Assembly (NCBI RefSeq): GCF_000190695.1
Contig: NZ_GL870929.1
Location: forward strand, 833,976-897,975
From: Kingella denitrificans ATCC 33394
GTDB taxonomy: Bacteria > Pseudomonadota > Gammaproteobacteria > Burkholderiales > Neisseriaceae
DNA length: 64,000 nucleotides
Direction of reading: 5' to 3'
Position numbers and translations under genes: made by a program. How positions within the stretch are numbered: the first letter of the stretch is position 1; each line of letters opens with the position of its first letter. Positions 55,495 to 64,000 of the stretch are shown here, one piece after another. Under the pieces are notes generated by a model, which was not told where the DNA came from, did no database searches, and saw only the letters and a list, made by a program, of their open reading frames with translations.

Positions 55495-56331
55495 TTAAAA
55501 TCCCGATTTCGCCAAATACCAGGCCATGCCCCGCATCACGGAATCGTGGAACAGGAACACCACCCAGCCCGCCACGGCCAAACAAGGCCCGAACGCCATC
55601 GGCTGCTGTTTGGCCACGCGTTTGATTAAGGCCGCAACAATCCCCACAATGGCCGCTGAGAACACGATAATCGGAATGGTCGAAACGCCCAGCCATGCAC
55701 CCAAAGCGGAAAGCATTTGAAAATCGCCGCCGCCCATACCGTCCACACCGCGCAGCAGTTTGTAGGTTTTGGACATCAACCACAGGCTCATATAACCCAC
55801 CAACGCGCCCCAAACGGCTTGTTGCAGCGAAACGAACCCGGTCAACAGATTGAACAGCAAACCCCAACGAATCAGCGGAACAGTCAATTCATCGGGCAGC
55901 AACTGCGTATCAGCATCGATAAACGTCATCGCCACCACATATGCCGTGAACAGGCAAGCACCGACCGTGTACCACGTCCAACCGTACCGCCAAGCCACCA
56001 GCGCAAACAAAATACCGGTAAGCAGTTCGACCAACGGATAGCGGATGCTGATTTTGGTATGGCAGCCTGCACATCGCCCGCGCAACAGCAACCAACTGAT
56101 AATTGGGATATTCTGCCATGGTTTTACACGCGCACCGCAATGACCGCAACGCGACGGCGGCGTTACAAGATTAAATGTCGGTAATGTTTCCACCGGTAGC
56201 CCCAAGTATTCCTGCGCCGCCTGACGCGACTCTTGATGCAGCATGACCGGTAGGCGGTAAATCACGACATTGAGAAAACTGCCGATGAGCAGCCCGAAAA
56301 TAAAGGCCAAAACAATGGCTGGTACGTCCAT
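55495..56331 (-). CDS. pilD: Prepilin peptidase and N-methyltransferase PilD
   Basis: PilD cuts the leader of type IV prepilins and methylates the new N terminus. The 278-aa membrane protein has the two-CxxC motif (Cys62/Cys65 and Cys87/Cys90) and the two active Asp: Asp139 in TFIDADTQLLPDELT and the Asp in GMGGGDFQMLSALGAWLG. About eight membrane segments follow. ATG 56331 starts the membrane segment typical of the family; the longer frame to 56412 is not supported. It serves PilG, PilF and the pilins encoded elsewhere. Confidence 0.95.
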   Translation of the reverse strand: MDVPAIVLAFIFGLLIGSFLNVVIYRLPVMLHQESRQAAQEYLGLPVETLPTFNLVTPPSRCGHCGARVKPWQNIPIISWLLLRGRCAGCHTKISIRYPLVELLTGILFALVAWRYGWTWYTVGACLFTAYVVAMTFIDADTQLLPDELTVPLIRWGLLFNLLTGFVSLQQAVWGALVGYMSLWLMSKTYKLLRGVDGMGGGDFQMLSALGAWLGVSTIPIIVFSAAIVGIVAALIKRVAKQQPMAFGPCLAVAGWVVFLFHDSVMRGMAWYLAKSGF

Positions 56332-56453
56332 ATTTTGCTTCGATTCTATCAAGGATGGTTTCAAGATAAATTTCGCATGAATGTTGATTTCTCCATTCAT
56401 GCGAAAACCCAAGCAGCCTGCACTCTAAGAATGCGGCTGCCCTTTAATAACGG

Positions 56454-57737
56454 TTAAGCGACTACGTTACCCAAATTGAACAACGGCAAGTACATCGCCA
56501 CCAAGATGGTACCAATGATAACGCCCAGTACCACCATGATGACCGGTTCCATCAAAGAAGACAAGCTCGCTACCGCAACATCCACTTCTTCTTCATAAAA
56601 CTCGGCGATTTTATTCAGCATATCGTCCAGTGCACCCGATTCCTCACCAATGGCCGCCATCTGCACCATCATATTGGGGAACATATCAGTACCGGCACCT
56701 TGCAAGCCTGAAGTCAAAGAAAGACCTTGATTCACTTTGGAACGGATGACCATCGTGGCCTCTTCGTAAATAATATTACCCGAAGCACCTGCCACAGATT
56801 CCAATACTTCCACCAATGGCACACCTGCCGTAAACAGAGTTGCTGTGGTCCGCGCCCAGCGTGCCAGCGTTGCTTTCCGTACAATGGCTCCGAAAATAGG
56901 TAATTTCAACAACCAAGAATCGACTTTTTTCTGGAATGCCGGAGAGCTTTGGTGGAATTTAATCAAACCAACCACACCACCGATCAGGCCAAGAATAATC
57001 AACCAACCATAAGCCACAAATGCGTTAGAGATATTCATCATAAACTGTGTCAATGGTGGCAATTCAGCGCCCATACTGCTGTATACCTTACCAAATTCCG
57101 GCAGTACGAACATCATCATCACAATGACCAAAACCACGGCCACCACCACAATGGCAATCGGGTAAGTCAACGCCGATTTTACTTTTTTCTTGATGGCTTG
57201 GGTTTTTTCTTTATAAAGTGCCAGCTTATCCAACAGTCCTTCTAATACACCACCTGCTTCACCTGCGGCAACCAAATTGCAATAGAACTTATCGAAATAT
57301 TTTGGGTGTTTGGAAAACGATGTGCCTAAAGATTCACCTTGTTCCACATCATTGCGGATTTCCGTCAGCAATCGGGTAACAGCAGCATTACTATGGCCTT
57401 TCGCCACAATATCGAATGCCTGCATCAACGGAAGGCCAGCTTTCATCATGGTAGACAATTGGCGCGTGAACACAGTAATGTCCTGTTGCGTGATTTTTTT
57501 CTCACGGGCGCTTTTCATTTTGTTCAATTGCAAAACACGAATCTGACGGCGCGCCAATTTTTGACGTGCATCCTCTTCGTTTTTGGCAACCACCTCGCCG
57601 CGAACAATGGAATCCGTGCTTAAATTGCGGCCTTCAAACTGATAGCGGTTACCCTTTTCTTTCTTCTCCGGTCTTGCCGCTTTTTTCACAGGTGCTTTTT
57701 TAGAAGCCACCTTTCTTGCTGGTTTTCTTTCAGCCAT
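56454..57737 (-). CDS. pilG: Type IV pilus inner-membrane platform protein PilG (PilC family)
   Basis: PilG is the platform in the inner membrane on which the PilF motor acts. The 427-aa protein has a Lys-rich N terminus (residues 1-35) and two GspF domains: FTRQLSTMMKAGLPLMQAFDI near 90 and WARTTATLFTAGVPLVEVLESVA near 293, each followed by membrane segments. It appears intact. G+C is lower than in surrounding genes, as is common for pilus genes. It sits 43 bases downstream of the broken pilF. Confidence 0.95.
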   Translation of the reverse strand: MAERKPARKVASKKAPVKKAARPEKKEKGNRYQFEGRNLSTDSIVRGEVVAKNEEDARQKLARRQIRVLQLNKMKSAREKKITQQDITVFTRQLSTMMKAGLPLMQAFDIVAKGHSNAAVTRLLTEIRNDVEQGESLGTSFSKHPKYFDKFYCNLVAAGEAGGVLEGLLDKLALYKEKTQAIKKKVKSALTYPIAIVVVAVVLVIVMMMFVLPEFGKVYSSMGAELPPLTQFMMNISNAFVAYGWLIILGLIGGVVGLIKFHQSSPAFQKKVDSWLLKLPIFGAIVRKATLARWARTTATLFTAGVPLVEVLESVAGASGNIIYEEATMVIRSKVNQGLSLTSGLQGAGTDMFPNMMVQMAAIGEESGALDDMLNKIAEFYEEEVDVAVASLSSLMEPVIMVVLGVIIGTILVAMYLPLFNLGNVVA

Positions 57738-57780
57738 TGTATTTCCTTATAAATAAATTATCTGTTCCAAACAACCGAAA

Positions 57781-59465
57781 TTACTCGTTGGTTGTGGCAA
57801 TCACTTCCTCTAACGTCGTAATGCCCTGCATGACTTTCAACAAGCCTGAACGACGCAAATCACACAATCCTTCTTCATAGGCGATATTCGCAATATCAAC
57901 CTCAGTACCGCCTTTCATAATAACGGCTTTCATTTTTTCCGTCATCGGCATAACTTCATACAAACCTGCACGCCCTTTATAGCCTTTACCTTTGCAGGCA
58001 TCGCAACCTACGGCGCGATACATGGTCCAATCTTTCGCCAAGTCCTCGTCGGTAAAGCCCGCTTGACGCAATGCCTGCTCCGGCGGACGTTCCATTGGCG
58101 CTTTACAGGCTGAACACAAGCGGCGCGCCAAACGTTGCGCCATAATCAGATTAACTGCCGATGCAATATTAAACGGCGCCACACCCATGTTCAACATACG
58201 CGACAATGTAGCCGGTGCATTGTTCGTGTGCAAGGTAGAAAACACCATGTGGCCTGTTTGTGCAGCTTTAATCGCAATATCGGCAGTGCCCAAGTCGCGA
58301 ATCTCACCAATCATGATGATATCCGGGTCTTGTCGAAGGAATGCTTTCAGCGCCGCTTCAAACGTCAGGCCTTGTTTATCGTTCACGTTTACCTGGTTGA
58401 TACCGGGCAAGTTAATCTCTGCCGGGTCTTCTGCAGTCGAAATATTCACATCGTCCGTGTTCAGAATATTCAGGCAGGTATAAAGCGATACGGTTTTACC
58501 CGAACCGGTAGGTCCTGTTACCAACACCATGCCGTACGGACGGTGAATCGCCTCCATAATCATCTCTTTTTGGAAATCTTCAAAACCCAATTGGTCGATA
58601 TTCAAGCTGGCGGCATCGGAATTCAGAATACGCATCACGACTTTTTCGCCAAACAGGCAGGGCATGGTATTCACACGGAAGTCGATGGCTTTGGTATTTT
58701 TGGAAAACTGCAACTGGATGCGTCCATCCTGAGGTACGCGTTTTTCAGAAATATCCAGCTTCGCCATTACCTTGATACGCGATGCCAACTGGCTGCGCAA
58801 TGCCAAAGGCGGCTGTACGATTTCGCGCAACTGGCCGTCGGTACGGAAACGCACGCGTGCCATAAATTCGTAAAACTCAAAGTGAATATCGGATGCACCG
58901 GAAGTGACGGCATCATGCAGGATTTTTTGGATGAAACGCGCTACCGGACCATCCTCTTCCTCTTCGCCATCCACAATCATGGTTTGCGCAGACTCTTCTT
59001 TCTGCACATCCATGCCCATTTCTTTCAACAGAACAGAGCGGTGTTGCTTTGACCAAACCATTCCAAAACGGTGCTTAACTGATCATCACGTACCACAACC
59101 AAATCGGCCGACAAACCGGTACTGAAAACCGCCTTTTGGATATTTTGCAGATTGGTCGGATCGGAAACGGCCACATACAGTTTTTTACCGCGTTTATGCA
59201 GCGGTATGCAGCGCAATTCCTGCATTTGCTCTTCGGTCAATACGTCGGGAACAATGCGCGAACGCGGGAAAAAATTCAAATCCAGCATCGGATAGTTGAA
59301 AACGTCGGAGCACAGTTGCGCCAACGCATCCGGCGTAATGATTTTGTCGCTGAACACCAGGGGCAGAATCGGTTTTTCTTTTTTAATAGCTTCTTGATAT
59401 TTTGCGAGGTTTTCTTGTGGAACTAATTTTTTCTGCACCAATACGCGCAATAAGCCGACGCTCAT
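57781..59465 (-). pseudogene. pilF: Type IV pilus extension ATPase PilF, frameshifted by a 5-bp duplication
   Basis: PilF powers pilus assembly. Reading from ATG 59465 the first 146 codons (MSVGLLRVLVQKKL to [10 protein letters not shown]) run to a TGA at 59027-59025. The rest (VQKEESAQT to EEVIATTNE, with Walker A GPTGSGKT, Walker B and a CSAC...CDACKGKG zinc motif) is intact in the other frame down to 57781. The break coincides with the tandem repeat CTGTTCTGTT (59027-59036 as AACAG twice). Removing one CTGTT restores [12 protein letters not shown], which aligns with Neisseria PilF (STAILKELG), and gives 559 aa, the usual length. As read, the gene cannot make full-length PilF. Confidence 0.92.
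59027..59036 (-). repeat. Tandem pentanucleotide (CTGTT)2 at the pilF frameshift
   Basis: Two adjacent CTGTT units on the coding strand. One unit gives an open pilF frame; two give a stop within two codons of the junction. Confidence 0.9.
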
Positions 59466-59631
59466 ACAATATCCTATTTCTTTGCCCAAACGGCTGCAAT
59501 GCAGCTGCCGATACGGGACTATATCGTCAATAATCTTACAATTATACAAGATTATGTGTGTCTAATTAACGGAATGCAACAAATGTAAAGTTTTTGCTTC
59601 GTTCGCGTTTCATCTACACAACACAATCGCA

Positions 59632-59672
59632 GTGCAGGCTGCTTTTGACGCACGAAAAGAAAGCAGCCTGCA
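59632..59672. terminator. Inverted DUS pair after lysA
   Basis: DUS at 59632-59646 and inverse at 59661-59672, 10 bases beyond the lysA stop on the minus strand. The 170 bp from here to pilF hold no gene and presumably the pilF promoter. Confidence 0.75.
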
Positions 59673-59682
59673 TTTTTACCGT

Positions 59683-60906
59683 TCACGCCAATACGCTTTT
59701 TTCCGAAGCGAATACATCTTCCCACGTTTCACGCGGTCGAATCAGGCGCACCTTATCGCCCGATACCAGCACTTCTGCCGCCCTGCCGCGCGTGTTGTAA
59801 TTGCTGGCCATGCTGGACGCGTATGCACCTGCGCTGCGCACCAGCAGCAAATCTCCTGCTTGGGCGGAAATCATGCGGTCGCGCGCCAAAAAATCGCCCG
59901 TTTCGCAAATCGGGCCGACAATATCCGCCAAAAACACGGGCTGCCGTTCGGAGGTTTCGGCATTTTCGATATTGTGGTATGCCTGATACAGCGCGGGTCG
60001 CATTAAATCGTTCATGGCGGCATCGACAATCACAAAATTTTTCTCTTCGCCGCGTTTCACATACTCCACGCGTGTCAGCAGCGTGCCGGCATTGCCGACC
60101 AAACTGCGGCCGGGTTCCAACACCAGCGATTGCGGCCGACCGGCCAAAAGCGTTTGCACAGCGGCGGCGTATGCGGCTAAATCGGGGCTTTGTTCGTTTT
60201 GATAAGCAATACCGATGCCACCACCCAAATCGATGTGTTCCAATACGATGCCCTGCCCTGCCAAGCGGTCGGTCAGTTGCAGCAGGCGTTCGCAGGCTTC
60301 AATTAAGGGCGACAAATCCATCAGCTGCGAACCGATGTGGCAGTCAATCCCGACAATGCGCAAATGGTGCAGGCTGCCTGCATGTCGGTATGCCTGCTCT
60401 GCGTCCGCCATGGCGATGCCGAATTTGTTGGCTTTCAGGCCGGTGGAAATATACGGATGGGTTTTGGCGTCCACATCGGGATTGATGCGCAGCGAAACCG
60501 GTGCGGTTTTGCCCAGCCGTTGCGCCACGGCGTTGATTCTGTCCAACTCGGGCAGGCTTTCCACGTTGAAGCACTTAATGCCGGCATTCAGCGCGAATTC
60601 GATTTCGACCTCGCTTTTGCCCACGCCCGAAAAAATGATTTTGTCCGCGCTGCCACCCGCCGCCAGCACCCGTGCGATTTCGCCGCCCGACACGGTATCG
60701 AAACCGCTGCCCAGCCGTGCGAAATGCCGGATGATGCTCAAATTGCTGTTGGCTTTGACGGCATAGCAAATCAGCGGGTTGAGCGCGACAAAGGCGGTTT
60801 GGTAACGCGCATAGGCCTGGGTCAGCTCGTTTTCGCTATACACATACAGCGGCGTGCCGAATTGTGCCGCCAGTTGTCCGAATTCAATATTTTCAATGGT
60901 TTTCAT
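59683..60906 (-). CDS. lysA: Diaminopimelate decarboxylase
   Basis: LysA decarboxylates meso-diaminopimelate to lysine with PLP. The 407-aa protein carries the PLP lysine Lys51 (ICYAVKANSNL), GFDTVSGGEI, the GIDCHIGSQ and DLGGGIGIAY segments, EPGRSLVGNAG, and CETGDFLARDR at the dimer active site. The start ATG 60906 overlaps the end of lptM by 14 bases, so the two are coupled, an arrangement also known from Neisseria and enterobacteria (cyaY, lptM/yifL, lysA). Confidence 0.96.
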   Translation of the reverse strand: MKTIENIEFGQLAAQFGTPLYVYSENELTQAYARYQTAFVALNPLICYAVKANSNLSIIRHFARLGSGFDTVSGGEIARVLAAGGSADKIIFSGVGKSEVEIEFALNAGIKCFNVESLPELDRINAVAQRLGKTAPVSLRINPDVDAKTHPYISTGLKANKFGIAMADAEQAYRHAGSLHHLRIVGIDCHIGSQLMDLSPLIEACERLLQLTDRLAGQGIVLEHIDLGGGIGIAYQNEQSPDLAAYAAAVQTLLAGRPQSLVLEPGRSLVGNAGTLLTRVEYVKRGEEKNFVIVDAAMNDLMRPALYQAYHNIENAETSERQPVFLADIVGPICETGDFLARDRMISAQAGDLLLVRSAGAYASSMASNYNTRGRAAEVLVSGDKVRLIRPRETWEDVFASEKSVLA

Positions 60907-61078
60907 GCGTATTTTCCTTGGGTTTCGCTGTGTCCTGCGGCGGCGTGCGTTTGAAATCGATTCCGGTTTGGACCACGCCGAAGCGGGCATGGTCTTTTTC
61001 GCGTGGCAAATACAAATCGCCCTTGAAGCCGCAGGCGCCCACGCTGCACAGCAGTGCCATCATCATTATGTTCTTCAT
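60893..61078 (-). CDS. lptM: LptM (YifL-like) small lipoprotein
   Basis: A 61-aa lipoprotein: signal MKNIMMMALLCSVGA, lipobox ending in Cys16, followed by the family signature CGFKGDLYLP. LptM helps the outer-membrane LPS translocon LptD/LptE to mature. The rest is a short polar tail. It lies between divergent cyaY and coupled lysA, the conserved neighbourhood of this family, which supports the call despite its small size. Confidence 0.9.
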   Translation of the reverse strand: MKNIMMMALLCSVGACGFKGDLYLPREKDHARFGVVQTGIDFKRTPPQDTAKPKENTHENH

Positions 61079-61163
61079 ATCCTTTATCCCACAATAAAAA
61101 GGTGCAGGCTGCTTTTAAAACTGGCACAATATGCGCCGATTTATTTTCAAAGAGGCACACACC

Positions 61164-61484
61164 ATGACCGAAACCGAGTTCCTGCAACATTCCGACACCT
61201 TGTTCGCCCATATCGAAAACGAATTGGACGCATACGATTTTGACTGCCTGTATGCCGGCAACGTGCTGACGATTGAAGCCGAAAACGGCACGCAGATTAT
61301 CGTGAACCGCCACACGCCCAATCAGGAACTGTGGATTGCGGCCAAAAGCGGCGGCTACCATTTCGCCTATCGCGAAGGAAAATGGCTCGCCACTCGCGAC
61401 AACAGCGATTTCTTTACCGTATTGAACACGGCATTGAGCGAAGCGGCGGGCGAAACCGTCTGCATTCCGCCGTTTGCCGGATAA
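61164..61484 (+). CDS. cyaY: Iron-binding frataxin homologue CyaY
   Basis: CyaY binds iron and modulates IscS-driven Fe-S cluster assembly. The 106-aa protein has the frataxin fold: acidic first helix ([26 protein letters not shown]), then [33 protein letters not shown]. The divergent 85-bp region to lptM contains one DUS (61102-61116). ATG 61164 is the family start; the frame upstream adds 11 non-conserved codons. Confidence 0.95.
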   Translation: MTETEFLQHSDTLFAHIENELDAYDFDCLYAGNVLTIEAENGTQIIVNRHTPNQELWIAAKSGGYHFAYREGKWLATRDNSDFFTVLNTALSEAAGETVCIPPFAG

Positions 61485-61497
61485 TACGACCGTTTCC

Positions 61498-61540
61498 AAA
61501 AGCAGCCTGCACCCCTGAAAACGAAGTGCAGGCTGCTTTT
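61498..61540. terminator. Inverted DUS pair between convergent cyaY and prfB
   Basis: Facing DUS at 61498-61512 and 61526-61540 with a 13-nt loop and T runs on both sides. Confidence 0.85.
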
Positions 61541-61548
61541 TTACCTCT

Positions 61549-62652
61549 TTACACGCCCTGCTTCAGGCTCGCTTCAATGAATCCGTCCAAATCGCCATCC
61601 AACACCGCTTTGGTATTGCCGACTTCATAACCCGTGCGCAAATCCTTAATGCGCGACGAATCCAGCACATACGAACGGATTTGGCTACCCCAACCCACGT
61701 CCGACTTGCCTTCTTCCAGCGCCTGTTTTTCCTCGTTGCGCTTACGCATTTCCAGCTCGAACAATTTGGCGCGCAGCATTTCTTCACAGACGCGGCGGTT
61801 TTCGTGTTGCGAGCGGCTGTTTTGCGACTGCACCACGATGCCGGTCGGGATATGCGTCATACGCACGGCGGAATCGGTTTTGTTAATGTGCTGGCCGCCC
61901 GCACCCGATGCGCGGTAAGTGTCGGTACGCACGTCGGCCGGGTTGATTTCCACTTCAAAGCTGTCGTCCACTTCGGGATATACGAACACGGACGCAAACG
62001 ACGTGTGGCGTTTGTTGTTCGAATCGAACGGCGAATAACGCACCAGACGGTGCACGCCGGTTTCGGTACGCAGCAGGCCGTAGGCATATTCGCCTTCCAA
62101 ACGGATGGTGGCGTTGTTGATGCCGGCAATTTCGCCGTCGTCCTGTTCCACCACTTCCACTTTGAAGCCTTTGCGCTCGGCATAGCGCAGATACATCCGC
62201 AGCAGCATGCCTGCCCAGTCTTCGGCTTCCGTGCCGCCCGCGCCTGCGGTGATGTCGATAAAGCAGTTGTTCGGGTCGGCAGGCTGGTTGAACATGCGCT
62301 TGAATTCCAAATCCGCCATTTGTTTTTCCAGCCCGGCCACATCGGCAACGATGGCGGCAAAACCGTCTTCGTCATTCTCTTCCACCACCATGTCGATGAG
62401 TTCGCGGTTGTCGGCAATGCCGTTTTCGATGTTTTCCAACGTCAATACGATGCCTTCCAACAGTTTGCGTTCTTTGCCGATGTCTTGGGCGCGCTTGGGG
62501 TCGTTCCACAGCTCCGGGTCTTCTGACAGGCCGACCACTTCTTCCAAGCGTTCTTTTTTGCCTTGGTAATCCATATAGGCGCGGATATCGGTGTTGCGTT
62601 GCGCCAGGTCGTCCAGCTGGTTGTTCAGTTGGTTGATTTGTTCGGGTTGCAT
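61549..62652 (-). CDS. prfB: Peptide chain release factor 2
   Basis: RF2 ends translation at UGA and UAA. The 367-aa protein has the SPF anticodon-like tripeptide (in [12 protein letters not shown]) and the GGQ motif ([15 protein letters not shown]). It is one open frame: the region that holds the programmed +1 frameshift in E. coli (just before [12 protein letters not shown]) reads [15 protein letters not shown] with no in-frame UGA. ATG 62652 has a TAGGAAA ribosome site and is preferred over 62673. Confidence 0.96.
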   Translation of the reverse strand: MQPEQINQLNNQLDDLAQRNTDIRAYMDYQGKKERLEEVVGLSEDPELWNDPKRAQDIGKERKLLEGIVLTLENIENGIADNRELIDMVVEENDEDGFAAIVADVAGLEKQMADLEFKRMFNQPADPNNCFIDITAGAGGTEAEDWAGMLLRMYLRYAERKGFKVEVVEQDDGEIAGINNATIRLEGEYAYGLLRTETGVHRLVRYSPFDSNNKRHTSFASVFVYPEVDDSFEVEINPADVRTDTYRASGAGGQHINKTDSAVRMTHIPTGIVVQSQNSRSQHENRRVCEEMLRAKLFELEMRKRNEEKQALEEGKSDVGWGSQIRSYVLDSSRIKDLRTGYEVGNTKAVLDGDLDGFIEASLKQGV

Positions 62653-62705
62653 ATAGTTTCCTAAATTTTTCAATTAATTATTCTTATGCGGCGGTGTTTT
62701 TTAAA

Positions 62706-62739
62706 GTGCAGGCTGCTTTTCGGTTCAGGCAGCCTGCAC
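62706..62739. terminator. DUS pair with hybrid DUS between the HAD gene and prfB
   Basis: GTGCAGGCTGCTTTT (62706-62720) faces TTCAGGCAGCCTGCAC (from 62724), which joins a Simonsiella-type DUS complement (TTCAGGCAGCCT) with the king3 type. It lies downstream of the HAD gene and upstream of prfB. Confidence 0.65.
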
Positions 62740-62750
62740 GTTACCGATGA

Positions 62751-63206
62751 TTAAAGTGCAGGCTGCTTTTTCTGCCGGCGGATGCACTCTGCCAAAGCGG
62801 GCAAATCGCGTTGCATCAAACCCGTGCCGGCGGTGCAGAAGAAGACTTTGCCGACATGGCGGTCAAAATAGCTGCGGCAGTCGTCCAGTGCCAGCCACGG
62901 CTCGTGTTCGCACAGATGGTCTTCCAGATAGCACAAAATTTCCTGTTCGCGCTCGGCAATAGGCGATGTGGCGACATATTCGGGCGTTTTGCCGACAATG
63001 CGGCCGTGGAAATCGGCGGAAAACGGCGCGCGGAGTTCTTCCAAGCTGCGGTTATGCCGCCAAGTGGACGAGACGACGAATTGGATGTCGGCAAATTCCG
63101 GCTGCCGGAAAAACGGCTCGAACACGGAAAGCTGGCTGAACATTTGCTCGGCGCGGAATGCGTGGGCGGAGTGCAGCACGCCGTCGAAATCTAAAAAAAT
63201 CAGCAT
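62751..63206 (-). CDS. HAD-like hydrolase domain protein
   Basis: A 151-aa protein with the HAD nucleophile motif LDFDGVLH at residues 4-11, VSSTWR as motif II near residue 46 and LALDDCRSYF near 108 as the acidic motif. It resembles the short HAD proteins of the 'Swiss army knife RNA repair' group; substrate unknown. The last residues (KKQPAL) and stop are encoded by a DUS. It starts 13 bases after the rlmH stop, so both are in one unit. Confidence 0.8.
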   Translation of the reverse strand: MLIFLDFDGVLHSAHAFRAEQMFSQLSVFEPFFRQPEFADIQFVVSSTWRHNRSLEELRAPFSADFHGRIVGKTPEYVATSPIAEREQEILCYLEDHLCEHEPWLALDDCRSYFDRHVGKVFFCTAGTGLMQRDLPALAECIRRQKKQPAL

Positions 63207-63219
63207 GGTGATGCGGCGT

Positions 63220-63690
63220 TTATTCGCGGTGATAAGGGTGGTTCTGCAAAATGGAGACGGCACGGTACAGTTGTTCGGTCAGCAGCACGCGCACCATGCC
63301 GTGCGGCAGCGTCAGGCTGGAGAGGCGCAACATCAGCCGCGCTTTCTGTTTGAGCGCGTCGGTCATGCCGTCCGCCCCGCCAATGACAAAGCAAACGTGT
63401 TCGCCGTCCTGCTGCCAGCGCTGCATATATTGCGCCAGTTCTACCGATGTGGGTGCTTTACCACGTTCGTCCAGCACCACCAGAAAGGCGTTGTCCGGCA
63501 GGGCTTCCAAAATACGTTTTTCTTCAGCGGCCATGCCTTGTGCGGCATTCACGCCGGCGCCGCGTTTTTCGGGTTTGATTTCTTTGAGCGTGTATTGCAC
63601 GTCGCGGCCAAAGCGTTTGGCATATTCCTGCACGGCTTCGTCCACCCAGTGCGGCATTTTGTTGCCCACGGCCAATACGGTGATATTCAT
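63220..63690 (-). CDS. rlmH: 23S rRNA (pseudouridine1915-N3) methyltransferase RlmH
   Basis: RlmH methylates pseudouridine 1915 in helix 69 of 23S rRNA within the 70S ribosome. The 156-aa SPOUT enzyme shows MNITVLAVGNKMPHWVDEAVQEYAKR, LDERGKAPTSVELAQ, the SAM-binding FVIGGADGM and the C-terminal LTLPHGMVRVLLTEQLYRAVSI...NHPYHRE. It is located 6 bases after the end of the upstream gene, so it is part of the same minus-strand operon. Confidence 0.96.
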   Translation of the reverse strand: MNITVLAVGNKMPHWVDEAVQEYAKRFGRDVQYTLKEIKPEKRGAGVNAAQGMAAEEKRILEALPDNAFLVVLDERGKAPTSVELAQYMQRWQQDGEHVCFVIGGADGMTDALKQKARLMLRLSSLTLPHGMVRVLLTEQLYRAVSILQNHPYHRE

Positions 63691-63696
63691 TCGGCT

Positions 63697-64000
63697 TTAT
63701 TCTTCTCGGTGCAGCTGCTGCACCCAATAGGTGATTTGGCGGAGGATATAAGTGCTGGCGGGATGCTCTTCGTCATAGCTTTTCAGGCAGACGAACAGGG
63801 CTTTGCCATAAGCGGACAAGGCGACTTCGATTTGCCCTTGAGCGGCACAGTGTTCCGCCGTGAGCAGCCAGAAATCGAGCCACAACGGATGCATTTCGCC
63901 CACACAGTCGCGCAAAATGCGCTCGGCTTCGGCCAAATGTGCCTGCGCTTCGCCGTATTGCCGCTGCATATCGCAACATTCGGCCAGCCGCCATTGCGCC
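63697..64000 (-). CDS. Tetratricopeptide-like protein, C-terminal part (cut by window edge)
   Basis: The frame is open to the window edge and stops at 63697. The visible ~100 residues are helical with TPR-like pattern (RQYGEAQAHLAEAERILRD, then QGQIEVALSAYGKALFVCLKSYDEEHPAS), typical of the repeats seen in kinesin-light-chain-type TPR proteins. Function cannot be read. It is the upstream partner of rlmH and the HAD gene. Confidence 0.7.
   Translation of the reverse strand, partial: AQWRLAECCDMQRQYGEAQAHLAEAERILRDCVGEMHPLWLDFWLLTAEHCAAQGQIEVALSAYGKALFVCLKSYDEEHPASTYILRQITYWVQQLHREE

Noticed and set aside
57781..59061. Annotating the C-terminal pilF frame as a complete 426-aa ATPase starting MVWSKQ
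   Set aside because: That start is created by the frameshift; upstream codons in the other frame encode the conserved PilF N-terminal domain.
61549..62652. Programmed frameshift annotation for prfB
   Set aside because: No in-frame UGA exists at the usual site; the coding frame is continuous.

Overview
The window comes from a Neisseriaceae bacterium, most likely a Kingella close to K. oralis. The main clue is the 12-mer AAGCAGCCTGCA (reverse complement TGCAGGCTGCTT), which I tally by hand at roughly ninety copies in 64 kb. It matches the DNA uptake sequence (DUS) dialect described for K. oralis (AA/AG-king3DUS). Type IV pilus genes in Neisseria order (pilF, pilG, pilD), lutACB, nsrR, hemDXY and Correia-like repeats fit this. 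Genus and species are inferred from the DUS dialect, not proven.

Layout. 1-1906: end of a LysM protein, pgsA, then a tRNA cluster (three identical tRNA-Gly, tRNA-Cys, an aberrant Cys-anticodon tRNA-like gene, tRNA-Leu) behind a near-consensus sigma70 promoter. 2203-5336: ftsK and folB. 5812-10840: lactate use (lutA, lutC, lutB, lactate permease). 11066-18584: glnA, fabI, purA, an exported small protein, an acyltransferase, pta. 18771-23314: smc and an SppA-type peptidase. 23590-29599: sugar MFS transporter, pseC, lldD, and a 596-aa protein I do not recognise. 29722-32005: hflX, then an AT-rich island flanked by two copies of the hflX 3' end. 32006-41666: hemC, nsrR, a hemerythrin-like protein, a DUF4178/speD/cardiolipin synthase cluster, and hemD-hemX-hemY. 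41766-44357: pseudouridine synthase, formate/nitrite channel, ung. 44481-47682: groEL and groES, unusually separated by a GFA-family gene and a glutathione S-transferase gene. 47945-51550: zinc metallopeptidase, CsbD-like protein, TonB-dependent receptor. 51901-59465: rph, yciO, pncC, zapD, coaE, pilD, pilG and a frameshifted pilF. 59683-64000: lysA, lptM, cyaY, prfB, a HAD protein, rlmH and the end of a TPR-like protein.

How it works together. Lactate import (permease), a quinone-linked L-lactate dehydrogenase (LldD), the LutACB complex and Pta make a lactate-to-acetate route. hemC and hemDXY supply tetrapyrroles. The pilus genes and the dense DUS belong to natural transformation, yet pilF carries a 5-bp tandem duplication that breaks its frame. 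Many transcription units end in inverted DUS pairs that form terminator hairpins, and DUS also encode protein ends, sit inside a heat-shock promoter and abut the smc start codon.

The best candidates for unusual biology are the pilF 5-bp duplication, the split groESL operon with foreign-dialect DUS at both edges of the inserted pair, the island between duplicated hflX ends, the aberrant tRNA-like gene, Eikenella-type DUS next to the lactate permease, and two short repeat-element families.
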